Of a stretch of 7,021 nucleotides of DNA, positions 1-6,302 are shown piece after piece; positions within the stretch are counted from its first letter, which is position 1, and every line of letters starts with the position of its first letter. The notes beneath the pieces were generated by a model. It saw nothing but the letters and a program-made list of their open reading frames with translations. It had not been told where the DNA came from and did no database searches. Position numbers and translations under genes: made by a program. Location of the stretch: NCBI GenBank assembly GCA_028723145.1, contig JAQYFM010000123.1:1-7021 (forward strand), read 5' to 3'. The stretch is from Spirochaetales bacterium (GTDB lineage Bacteria; Spirochaetota; Spirochaetia; Sphaerochaetales; Sphaerochaetaceae).

Positions 1-728
1 CTCGCTTTAGAGAGGATTGATGCATATTCCTTATCAATAAAGCTATAAGAACTATACCCCTCTTTTTTTATATTAAAGTTTCCATAGCGTCCTGCTTGGT
101 GGATGATATTTGCACTCTTTAATAACTCATCAAGGTTTTTATATATTAGCTCATTAATTTCAACTGCACCTTGAGATCCACCAAACACTACAATTAACGC
201 TTTATCTTGTTTTTCCTTCTTTAAGGCAATTAAATCACTTCTAATTGGATTTCCAGTATATATATATTTAGAAGAATTTAAATTACTATTTGGAAAACCC
301 AAACATACCTTCTCGCAAAATTTCGAATTAATTTTATTAGCCAGTCCCATTGATCTATCAGATTCATGGGTAATGCATCTAATTTTTAATACCTTTGCAG
401 CAACTACAGGAGGAACTGATACAAATCCACCTTTTGAAAAAAGTACATCTGGTTTTTCCTTTCTTAAAACTTTTAAAGCTTGGAAAAATCCAACTAAAAT
501 AAATAAACAGTCTGAAATATTTTTTACAGAAAAATATCTTCTTAATTTTCCACACTTTATTGGGTAGTATTTTACACCCCTATCTTCAACATATTTCTTT
601 TCAACCTCTTTCTCACTTCCGATATAAAAGAAGGTTGATGAACTATCTATCTTTTTTATGCTATCCATAACACTTAAACATGGAATTACATGTCCAAGTG
701 TACCTCCACCGGTGAGAGCAATCTTCAT
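1..728 (-). CDS. murG: UDP-GlcNAc:lipid I N-acetylglucosaminyltransferase MurG, N-terminal part (3' end outside window)
   Basis: MurG transfers GlcNAc from UDP-GlcNAc to lipid I, making lipid II on the inner face of the cytoplasmic membrane, the last intracellular step of peptidoglycan precursor synthesis. Reading the minus strand from the ATG at 728 gives 242 open codons to the window edge. The GT28 landmarks are in order: TGGGTLGHVIP at residues 6-16 (glycine loop and conserved His13), SKGGFVSVPP at 98-107, THESD at 120-124 followed by GLANK, TGNPIR at 158-163, and GGSQGA at 183-188, which opens the C-terminal UDP-GlcNAc-binding half. MurG is usually about 350-380 residues, so roughly 110-140 residues lie to the left. 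The start is fixed by the N-terminal MKIALTGGGT strand-loop. No Shine-Dalgarno sequence precedes it (minus-strand context AAACTTAAGCTT-ATG). The gene diverges from secA. SKGG and THES argue for MurG rather than another GT28 enzyme. Confidence 0.93.
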   Translation of the reverse strand, partial: MKIALTGGGTLGHVIPCLSVMDSIKKIDSSSTFFYIGSEKEVEKKYVEDRGVKYYPIKCGKLRRYFSVKNISDCLFILVGFFQALKVLRKEKPDVLFSKGGFVSVPPVVAAKVLKIRCITHESDRSMGLANKINSKFCEKVCLGFPNSNLNSSKYIYTGNPIRSDLIALKKEKQDKALIVVFGGSQGAVEINELIYKNLDELLKSANIIHQAGRYGNFNIKKEGYSSYSFIDKEYASILSKA

Positions 729-735
729 AAGCTTA

Positions 736-764
736 AGTTTATTTACATACACATACAGAGTCAA
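736..764 (-). promoter_or_regulatory. Putative murG promoter placed almost on the start codon
   Basis: On the minus strand, TTGACT (764-759) is followed after 17 bases by TAAACT (741-736), a fair sigma70-type -35/-10 pair (5/6 and 4/6 matches to consensus). Only seven bases, TAAGCTT, separate the -10 from the murG ATG at 728, so transcription would begin at or within a base or two of the start codon. An alternative -10, TATGTA (749-744), would give a leader of about nine bases. In either case there is no room for, and no sign of, a ribosome binding site. Inferred from sequence only. Confidence 0.4.
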
Positions 765-807
765 TACGAAACAACTGTTTCTTTTTGACACATTTTTTAT
801 TCGATTC

Positions 808-819
808 AGTCATTTGACT
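808..819. promoter_or_regulatory. Short inverted repeat AGTCA-TT-TGACT in the murG/secA divergent region
   Basis: AGTCATTTGACT has two perfect 5-bp arms around a 2-base centre. It sits about 35 bases upstream of the secA start, in a 126-bp region that also carries TTGACA at 785-790 and, on the other strand, TTGACT at 764-759. It could be a small operator, or the TTGACT half could be a -35-like element. Arms this short also arise by chance, so function is unproven. Confidence 0.22.
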
Positions 820-841
820 TTTCTTTTGTCCTATCCTTTTG

Positions 842-850
842 TATTATATT
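842..850 (+). promoter_or_regulatory. Putative -10 element(s) immediately upstream of secA
   Basis: TATTATATT at 842-850 contains two overlapping -10-like hexamers, TATTAT (842-847) and TATATT (845-850), ending seven and four bases before the secA ATG at 855. No good -35 lies at 16-18 bases: TTGACT at 814-819 would need a 22-base spacer for TATTAT, and the hexamer at correct spacing (TTTTCT, 819-824) is poor. If the element is used, transcription would start at the ATG and the mRNA would be leaderless. TTGACA at 785-790 has no fitting -10 downstream. The call rests mainly on the absence of any Shine-Dalgarno sequence before secA. Confidence 0.3.
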
Positions 851-854
851 CACT

Positions 855-3608
855 ATGGCAAATAAATTTCTCGCAGCCCTCTTTGGGGGTACAAAACAAG
901 ACAAAGATATTAAAAGATTAAAACCAATAGTTGAAAAAGTTAATTCCCTTTCTTCTTGGGCTGAAAAGCTAACTCAAGAAGAGATGATAAATTTAACAAA
1001 TACTTGGAAAAGTGAAGTACAGAGTAACAAAAAAACATTAGATGAGTTACTTCCTGAGGCTTTTGCAATTGCTCGCGAAGCATCCTTCAGAGTACTTGGT
1101 GAAAGACACTATGATGTCCAGATTATGGGTGCTATAGTACTCCATCAAGGATCAATTTTAGAGTTAAAAACAGGTGAAGGTAAAACCTTAACTTGTGTAC
1201 CTGCTGCATACTTAAATGCACTTGCAGGAGAAGGTGTTCACATCGTTACAGTTAACGACTACCTTGCTGAGCGTGATGCTACTTGGATGGGTCCAATTTA
1301 CGAGTATCTAGGTTTAAGTGTTGGTGTTATTCTTTCTACTCAAGATAATCAAAGGAAGAAAGAAGCTTATAGTAAAGATATTACCTATGGAACTAACAAT
1401 GAGTTTGGCTTCGACTATTTAAGAGATAATATGAAGTGGAGACTTGAAGATAAAATTCAACCTAAGCACCACTTCTGTATCGTCGATGAAATTGACTCAA
1501 TCTTAATTGATGAAGCTAGAACTCCATTAATTATCTCTGGTCAAGCTGAAGATGACTCAGCATCTGTTAGAAGAGCTGATTCAATTGTTCAATTCTTAAA
1601 AGAATGTGAAAAAGATCCTGAAACAGGTGAATACTATGAACTTTCTAAGTTTGAAATGCTTGATAAAAATGCTGTAGCTCAATTTGATGAAAAAGGTGAC
1701 TACAGAATCGATGAAAAGAGCAAAAACATTACATTTACAAAGCAAGGTATTACTCACCTCGAGCAAATATTAAAGAGCCAAGGATTATTAATAACTAGCA
1801 AAGATGAAAATGGTGAAGATACTACTAGTATCTATGATGATGGTAACTTTGAATACATTCACTACGTTACTGAGGCTGTAATTGCCCACAAGATGTTTGA
1901 AAAGGATGTTGACTACGTAGTTAAGGATGGAGAAGTACAAATTGTTGATCAATTCACAGGAAGAATTCTTCCAGGTAGAAGATATAACAATGGTCTACAC
2001 CAAGCTATTGAAGCTAAGGAAGGTGTTAAGATTCAAGCACAAAGTAAGACCTTTGCAACTATTACCTTCCAAAACTTCTTTAGAATGTACGATAAGCTTT
2101 CTGGTATGACTGGTACTGCTGATACCGAGGCAACAGAATTTAAGCAAATTTATGACCTTGATGTTGTTGTAGTTCCTACTAATAAGCCAGTTAAGAGAGT
2201 CGATTTACCAGATTTAATTTACTACGATGAAAAACAAAAGTTTAATGCAATCGTTGAAGAAGTAAAGAAAATTCACCAAACAGGTCAACCTGTATTAATA
2301 GGCACTGTATCAATTGAAAAGTCAGAAGTTCTTTCTGCCCTCTTTAGAAGAGCTGGTATTAAGCATGAGGTATTGAATGCTAAAAACCATGCACGTGAAG
2401 CTTTCATTATTGGTGAAGCGGGCTCAAAGGGTGCTGTAACTATTTCTACTAACATGGCTGGTCGTGGTACTGATATTAAGTTAGGTGGTTCTCTTGAGCA
2501 CCTTGCATTAAAGAAAGTTGGAACAGAGGCAAGTCCTGAAGAGCTTAAAAAGGCTATGGAGGAGCTTCGCCCTGAATGGGAGAAAGCAAACCAAGAAGTA
2601 AAAGCACTTGGGGGTCTTTACATTATTGGCTCTGAGCGCCATGAATCACGAAGAATTGATAACCAGCTACGTGGTCGTTCTGGTCGTCAAGGTGATCCAG
2701 GTACTTCTCGCTTCTTCGTCTCTCTTGATGATTCACTCATGCGCCTATTTGCTTCCGATAATGTTAAAAACATTGTTGGTAGGCTTGGTCTTAAAGATGG
2801 TGAACCTCTTGAAAACAAGATGCTAACAGGTGCTATTGAAAAGGCACAGCTTAGAGTTGAAGAGAGAAACTTTGAAATTCGTAAGCGCCTCCTTGATTAT
2901 GATAACGTTCTTAATGAACAGAGAAATTATATATACGAGCAGAGAGATGAAATCTTAAAGGATACAGATCTTTCTAAGCGCGTACTTGATAATATCTCTG
3001 ATTTAGTTGCTTCAATCTATGAAGAGAATAAAAAGGATGTAAAAGCATTTAGAGATGCACTTTTAAGAGAATTTACAACTGATTTCTCTCTTTCAGAAGA
3101 AGAACTTACAAGCCCAAATGTACTTGATATAATTAACAGCAAGGCTGAAGCTATAATTAAAGAAAAGGAAGAGTTAATTTCTAAGGAGCAATTTAATATC
3201 TTCTTAAGAAGTCTTTACTTAAGAAATATTGATAAGCGCTGGATCGACCACCTCGACGCTCTTGAGGATATTAAGGATGCAGCATCATTAAGAAGCTATG
3301 CTCAAAAGAATCCTTTAGTTGAGTATAAAAACGAAGCTGGAGATGCATATGATAGAATGCTTAATGAGATAAGTGAAAATATCTGTAAGATGGCTATCGC
3401 AGTTAAATTCACACTTCGTACCCCTTCTAGCCAAACTCAAAGAGGAGCCCAAATTGTTTTAGGTCCAAAGAAGAGAGAAACTCATATTACAGAACAAGCT
3501 CAGCAGAACAATACTGTAATTCGTACTACACAAAAGATTGGTAGAAATGATCCATGTCCTTGTGGTAGTGGTAAAAAGTATAAAAACTGTTGTGGTAGAA
3601 ATTTCTAA
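855..3608 (+). CDS. secA: Preprotein translocase ATPase SecA
   Basis: SecA is the ATP-driven motor that pushes unfolded preproteins through SecYEG in the cytoplasmic membrane. The 917-residue product is complete and of normal length. In order: N-terminal helix (MANKFLAALFG), Walker A TGEGKT at 106-111, Walker B VDEIDS at 210-215 followed by ILIDEARTPLIISG, preprotein cross-linking domain to about residue 375, FTGRILPGRR at 367-376, second motor domain with STNMAGRGTDIKLGG at 531-545, ERHESRRIDNQLRGRSGRQGD at 594-614, and helical scaffold and wing. The C-terminal zinc-binding SEC-C tail is CPCGSGKKYKNCC at 901-913 (Cys901, 903, 912, 913), used for SecB and lipid contact in known SecAs. The WIDHLDALEDIKDAASLRSYAQKNP stretch (796-820) replaces the more usual W-HL--MD-L---I-LRGYGQ-DP and looks spirochaete-like to me. 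Start choice: the N-terminus aligns with the family and no better in-frame codon exists, although ATG 855 lacks a Shine-Dalgarno sequence. The gene diverges from murG and is followed by galM after 11 bases. Confidence 0.99.
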   Translation: MANKFLAALFGGTKQDKDIKRLKPIVEKVNSLSSWAEKLTQEEMINLTNTWKSEVQSNKKTLDELLPEAFAIAREASFRVLGERHYDVQIMGAIVLHQGSILELKTGEGKTLTCVPAAYLNALAGEGVHIVTVNDYLAERDATWMGPIYEYLGLSVGVILSTQDNQRKKEAYSKDITYGTNNEFGFDYLRDNMKWRLEDKIQPKHHFCIVDEIDSILIDEARTPLIISGQAEDDSASVRRADSIVQFLKECEKDPETGEYYELSKFEMLDKNAVAQFDEKGDYRIDEKSKNITFTKQGITHLEQILKSQGLLITSKDENGEDTTSIYDDGNFEYIHYVTEAVIAHKMFEKDVDYVVKDGEVQIVDQFTGRILPGRRYNNGLHQAIEAKEGVKIQAQSKTFATITFQNFFRMYDKLSGMTGTADTEATEFKQIYDLDVVVVPTNKPVKRVDLPDLIYYDEKQKFNAIVEEVKKIHQTGQPVLIGTVSIEKSEVLSALFRRAGIKHEVLNAKNHAREAFIIGEAGSKGAVTISTNMAGRGTDIKLGGSLEHLALKKVGTEASPEELKKAMEELRPEWEKANQEVKALGGLYIIGSERHESRRIDNQLRGRSGRQGDPGTSRFFVSLDDSLMRLFASDNVKNIVGRLGLKDGEPLENKMLTGAIEKAQLRVEERNFEIRKRLLDYDNVLNEQRNYIYEQRDEILKDTDLSKRVLDNISDLVASIYEENKKDVKAFRDALLREFTTDFSLSEEELTSPNVLDIINSKAEAIIKEKEELISKEQFNIFLRSLYLRNIDKRWIDHLDALEDIKDAASLRSYAQKNPLVEYKNEAGDAYDRMLNEISENICKMAIAVKFTLRTPSSQTQRGAQIVLGPKKRETHITEQAQQNNTVIRTTQKIGRNDPCPCGSGKKYKNCCGRNF

Positions 3609-3614
3609 GGAAGG
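3607..3614 (+). promoter_or_regulatory. Ribosome binding site of the galM-like gene, overlapping the secA stop
   Basis: AAGGAAGG at 3607-3614 overlaps the last two bases of the secA TAA (3606-3608) and precedes the GTG at 3620. The first AAGGA (3607-3611) leaves eight bases to the GTG. It also lies six bases from an out-of-frame ATG at 3618-3620, which would encode only MWKK and stop. The site supports a 3620 start and translation in series with secA. Confidence 0.75.
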
Positions 3615-3619
3615 AAAAT

Positions 3620-4549
3620 GTGGAAAAAGTAATTACTTATACTCTTAATGCTGGTAATTATAAAGCTGAGATTATCAACTATGGTGCAATGATTAAATCA
3701 TTTTACATCGATGATGTTGATGTAGTATTAGGTCTTCAAGATTACGATACTTTTGCTTCGGAGAAAGGATTTTTATCACAAGTAGTGGGACCATTTGCTA
3801 ATAGAATTAGTAATGCTGAGTTTACTATGGATGGAGTAAAATATAAGCTTGAAAACAACAGAGGATCATACAATATCCACTCTGGTTCAAGAACCTTTGG
3901 TAAAGTTTTTTGGGATTGTATCGAAAAAAGTGATGATAGCGTAACTCTATTCCTACACTCCCCTGAAAGTGCGGGCTTCCCTGGTGATATCGATACAACT
4001 CTAAAGTATACTCTCACATGTGATGGTGAATTAAAGCTTCACTATACTATGACAACTACTAAGAAAACTCCAGTAAATATCACAAACCACGTATACTTTA
4101 CTCTTGGTAAAAAGGACTCTAGAGATATTACTATCACACTTCCAGCTGATAGCTATGTCGCAACAGATAGAGAAGGTATTCCAACAGAAATCACTCCTGT
4201 TGAAAACACTGAGTTTGATTTAAGAAAGCCTGTTAAGGTAGGTTCATTAAGAGGTGGAGATTTTGATCACTGCTTTATTCTAAATAAGGATGCGGTAATA
4301 AAAGCAGAAACAGATGATTTACTTTTAACATGCACAACAGATCTTCCTGGTGTTCAATTCTATACTGCAGGTGGTATGAATAAAAAAGAAAAAGCAAAGG
4401 ATGGTTCTGCCTTAGTTCCATTTTCTGGCTTTGCACTAGAAAGTGAATACTTCCCTAACTTCCCGAATCGTCCAGACTTTAAAGGAAAATTCCTCCTTCC
4501 GGGTGAAATATACGAAACAGAGACAGTATATAAATTAAAAAGAAAATAA
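3620..4549 (+). CDS. galM: Aldose 1-epimerase (galactose mutarotase family)
   Basis: The enzyme interconverts alpha and beta anomers of aldoses such as galactose or glucose in the cytoplasm, feeding for example the Leloir pathway. The 309-residue product is complete, slightly shorter than the usual 330-350. Family landmarks: GPFANRISNAEF at 57-68 with a substrate-binding Arg, NIHSG at 85-89 (His87, family form N-LHGG), TNHVYFTL at 155-162 (His157, the expected catalytic acid), DFDHCFIL at 214-221 (Asp216), and ALESEYFPNFPN at 272-283 (Glu274, the expected catalytic base), then PGE at 295-297. By alignment from memory these match the His/His/Asp/Glu active site of characterised mutarotases. 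The start is GTG at 3620: an in-frame TAG at 3596 blocks extension, and the next Met (residue 24) would remove the first strands. It lies 11 bases after secA, so it is probably co-transcribed with it, and it ends at a strong terminator. The exact sugar is unknown. No other galactose genes are nearby. Confidence 0.92.
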   Translation: MEKVITYTLNAGNYKAEIINYGAMIKSFYIDDVDVVLGLQDYDTFASEKGFLSQVVGPFANRISNAEFTMDGVKYKLENNRGSYNIHSGSRTFGKVFWDCIEKSDDSVTLFLHSPESAGFPGDIDTTLKYTLTCDGELKLHYTMTTTKKTPVNITNHVYFTLGKKDSRDITITLPADSYVATDREGIPTEITPVENTEFDLRKPVKVGSLRGGDFDHCFILNKDAVIKAETDDLLLTCTTDLPGVQFYTAGGMNKKEKAKDGSALVPFSGFALESEYFPNFPNRPDFKGKFLLPGEIYETETVYKLKRK

Positions 4550-4558
4550 GACATCTAG

Positions 4559-4596
4559 GTACTATGCATAATAAATCTTGCATAGTACTTTTTTTT
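4559..4596 (+). terminator. Intrinsic terminator of the secA-galM unit
   Basis: A perfect 10-bp stem, GTACTATGCA (4559-4568) pairing with TGCATAGTAC (4579-4588), encloses a 10-base loop and is followed directly by eight T residues (4589-4596). It begins nine bases after the galM stop codon. On the opposite strand the stem is followed by only a mixed, partly T-rich sequence, so it is at best weakly bidirectional. Confidence 0.9.
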
Positions 4597-4641
4597 GTCC
4601 CCCATTCGTTTCATTTTTTATTAAGGTGTTGAATTTTATCA

Positions 4642-4663
4642 TGCAAGATAAATTTATCTTGCA
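4642..4663. repeat. Perfect 22-bp palindrome between convergent genes
   Basis: TGCAAGATAAA at 4642-4652 is followed immediately by its exact reverse complement (4653-4663). As RNA it would form a 9-bp stem with an AATT tetraloop. It begins 13 bases downstream of the stop of the minus-strand ATPase/nuclease gene, so it may be that transcript's 3' hairpin. No T-run follows it on either strand, so it is not a standard intrinsic terminator. It could equally be a binding site for a dimeric DNA-binding protein. The sequence partly resembles the terminator at 4564-4582. The rest of 4597-4676 shows no gene. Confidence 0.7.
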
Positions 4664-4676
4664 ACAATGAGTAAAT

Positions 4677-6242
4677 TTATGCTTTTTCAATAGTAGCAAA
4701 ATGCTTTTTACTCTTTTCATAATAGCTAATACCTACTAATAAAATATTTCCTTTATAGAGTTCTAAAGCACTTGGATATTTCTTCTCTCTAATTTGATTA
4801 ATAGCTGTATTGACACATTTATTCCTTTTTAATTCAACAACAATTGCAGGTTTATTAGGTACATAAGGAATGAAAACAATATCAGCATAACCATTTCCCG
4901 CAGGCAGTTCATTTACAATTGTATAGTAGCTATCTGCATAGAAATAAGCTAATCTAATGACGCTTTGGAAAGCATCTTCATTATTAAATGTCAGATTATT
5001 GGTAATTAACATATGAGTTTCTTCAATTGACTTTGCAACAGCTTTTGAATCTAAAGCCCAAGTATCATTTAGTAGTTGTCTAGACTTGTTTATTACATTT
5101 AAAACTTTTTCATAATTTGGTGTATTTTCTATTGAATGAATCCATTCATTTTTTATTTCATAATTAGGAATAAAACATTCTTCTGTATCATGGTCGTATG
5201 CTAAATATCCAATATGAATTAAATAAGTAAAAACATCATCCTTAGAATTAAAACTATCTAATTTATTAAGGAACTTTTTGACATTAACATGTACTCTGGA
5301 ACCTGAAATCATAGAGATTATATCATCTTTTATTCCTTCAAAATTTAATAAAATAAAGTTTTTTAAAGCTTCATATGAACCAGTTTGAGTCCAATATGAT
5401 TCACATTTATTATTTCTTAATGCATCAATTACAGATTTTGGAGAATATATTTCAATATCATTTAAATTATATCCATCATACCATCTCTTAACTTCTTCAA
5501 AATCTAGATTATGCTGTTCACATAAAGCTTTAGTTTCAGAAGATGTAAAACCTACAAAGGAAGAAAAGTACCCAGCATTAAGCATTGTAAATTCTTCAAA
5601 ATTATTTAATTTTGATTGAACAACATCTCTTACGATAGGGAAAATTCCTGTTAAATAAGCTAAGGCTATAGCCTTTGAAACATTATTATTTTTAAAAATT
5701 CCGTTTAGGAAAGATAAAAAAGATTCTAATTCTTTATTATCTTTCTCTCTAACAATAATATCATATTCATCTAAAACAATGATAAACTTTTCTTTTGTTG
5801 CTTCATAAACTTTTGAAATAGCAATAGCTAAATTATCCTCTGCTTTGATTTTAACATTAGGATAAGATTTAACAATTTCAGGAACAACACTTTGATTTAT
5901 AAAATCTACAACAGTTAATGAATTATTTTTATTGCATAAACATCCATTAATATCGATATTCAAAACATTATACTTATTGATATGATCTTCAAATGATTTA
6001 TCATTAGCTATTTTTAAATCAGAAAAAATATGGTGTGAATCACAATCTTTTGAGTAATAAGCTGTAATCATATTTACAGCCATTGTTTTTCCAAAACGCC
6101 TTGGACGAGAAACACAAACAAATCTAGAATTTGTATTTATCAAAGAATTTAACTTAGAAATTAATAGTGACTTATCAACGTAATATGGAGTATTTCTATC
6201 AAGTTCAAGATTTTCAACCCCCGGATTTAAATAAATACCCAT
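4677..6242 (-). CDS. AAA-ATPase-like protein with C-terminal PD-(D/E)XK nuclease domain, role unknown
   Basis: The 521-residue protein is intact and matches, by recognition, the two-domain family of an AAA-ATPase-like N-terminus (Pfam AAA-ATPase_like) and a PD-(D/E)XK C-terminus (PDDEXK_9, formerly DUF1703). It opens with MGIYLNPG and YVDKSLLI (21-28). The Arg-rich P-loop SRPRRFGKT spans 45-53, Walker B FIIVLDEYD 153-161 (Asp158, Glu159), and LTGIFPI at 197-203 follows. The C-terminus carries the nuclease signature: Glu445 in NELPAGNGYADIVF, Asp454, and Glu470-x-Lys472 in VVELKRNK, then a QI--KKY helix (483-489). No signal peptide or membrane segment is evident, so it should be cytoplasmic. 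Start: ATG 6242 has TGGAGGT upstream, and the N-terminus fits the family. It converges on galM and lies 60 bases after the phosphoesterase stop, so it could share that transcript or use its own promoter. Such genes are often multi-copy in gut and oral bacteria. No function has been firmly established that I know of, and no partner gene is adjacent. Confidence 0.88.
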   Translation of the reverse strand: MGIYLNPGVENLELDRNTPYYVDKSLLISKLNSLINTNSRFVCVSRPRRFGKTMAVNMITAYYSKDCDSHHIFSDLKIANDKSFEDHINKYNVLNIDINGCLCNKNNSLTVVDFINQSVVPEIVKSYPNVKIKAEDNLAIAISKVYEATKEKFIIVLDEYDIIVREKDNKELESFLSFLNGIFKNNNVSKAIALAYLTGIFPIVRDVVQSKLNNFEEFTMLNAGYFSSFVGFTSSETKALCEQHNLDFEEVKRWYDGYNLNDIEIYSPKSVIDALRNNKCESYWTQTGSYEALKNFILLNFEGIKDDIISMISGSRVHVNVKKFLNKLDSFNSKDDVFTYLIHIGYLAYDHDTEECFIPNYEIKNEWIHSIENTPNYEKVLNVINKSRQLLNDTWALDSKAVAKSIEETHMLITNNLTFNNEDAFQSVIRLAYFYADSYYTIVNELPAGNGYADIVFIPYVPNKPAIVVELKRNKCVNTAINQIREKKYPSALELYKGNILLVGISYYEKSKKHFATIEKA

Positions 6243-6245
6243 AAT

Positions 6246-6285
6246 ACCTCCAAGTAATTATAATAAATAAGTATATGATATTATA
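6246..6285 (-). promoter_or_regulatory. Ribosome binding site and possible promoter of the ATPase/nuclease gene
   Basis: On the minus strand, TGGAGGT (6252-6246) lies three bases before the ATG at 6242 and is a clear Shine-Dalgarno sequence, in contrast to murG and secA. A consensus TATAAT lies at 6285-6280, with TTTTAA at 6308-6303 as a weak -35 after 17 bases. This would give a leader of about 30 bases. A second TATAAT occurs at 6262-6257. The spacer is almost pure A/T, so -10 matches are expected by chance: the ribosome site is solid and the promoter tentative. Confidence 0.5.
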
Positions 6286-6302
6286 ATAATAAATAATTAT
6301 AC

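Noticed and set aside
373..567. Plus-strand open frame of 64 codons
   Set aside because: It is antisense to murG, whose family motifs run through this stretch on the minus strand. It has no ribosome site and no recognisable content.
785..790. TTGACA as the -35 of a standard secA promoter
   Set aside because: No -10-like hexamer lies 15-19 bases downstream (the sequence there is around TCAGTCATTT), so the perfect hexamer alone was not called as a promoter.
658..921. Plus-strand open frame of 87 codons crossing the murG start, the spacer and the secA start
   Set aside because: It overlaps two certain genes in other frames, is Phe/Leu/Ser-rich as expected of translated AT-rich spacer, and has no ribosome binding site.
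3742..4017. Minus-strand open frame of 91 codons inside galM
   Set aside because: It is wholly antisense to conserved catalytic motifs of the epimerase and has no promoter or ribosome site. It is a shadow frame.
6243..6302. Imperfect A/T inverted repeat between the two minus-strand genes as a terminator for the phosphoesterase
   Set aside because: Arms such as AGTAATTAT and ATAATTATACT pair imperfectly, contain almost no G/C and lack a T-tract. A/T-only sequence gives such matches readily.
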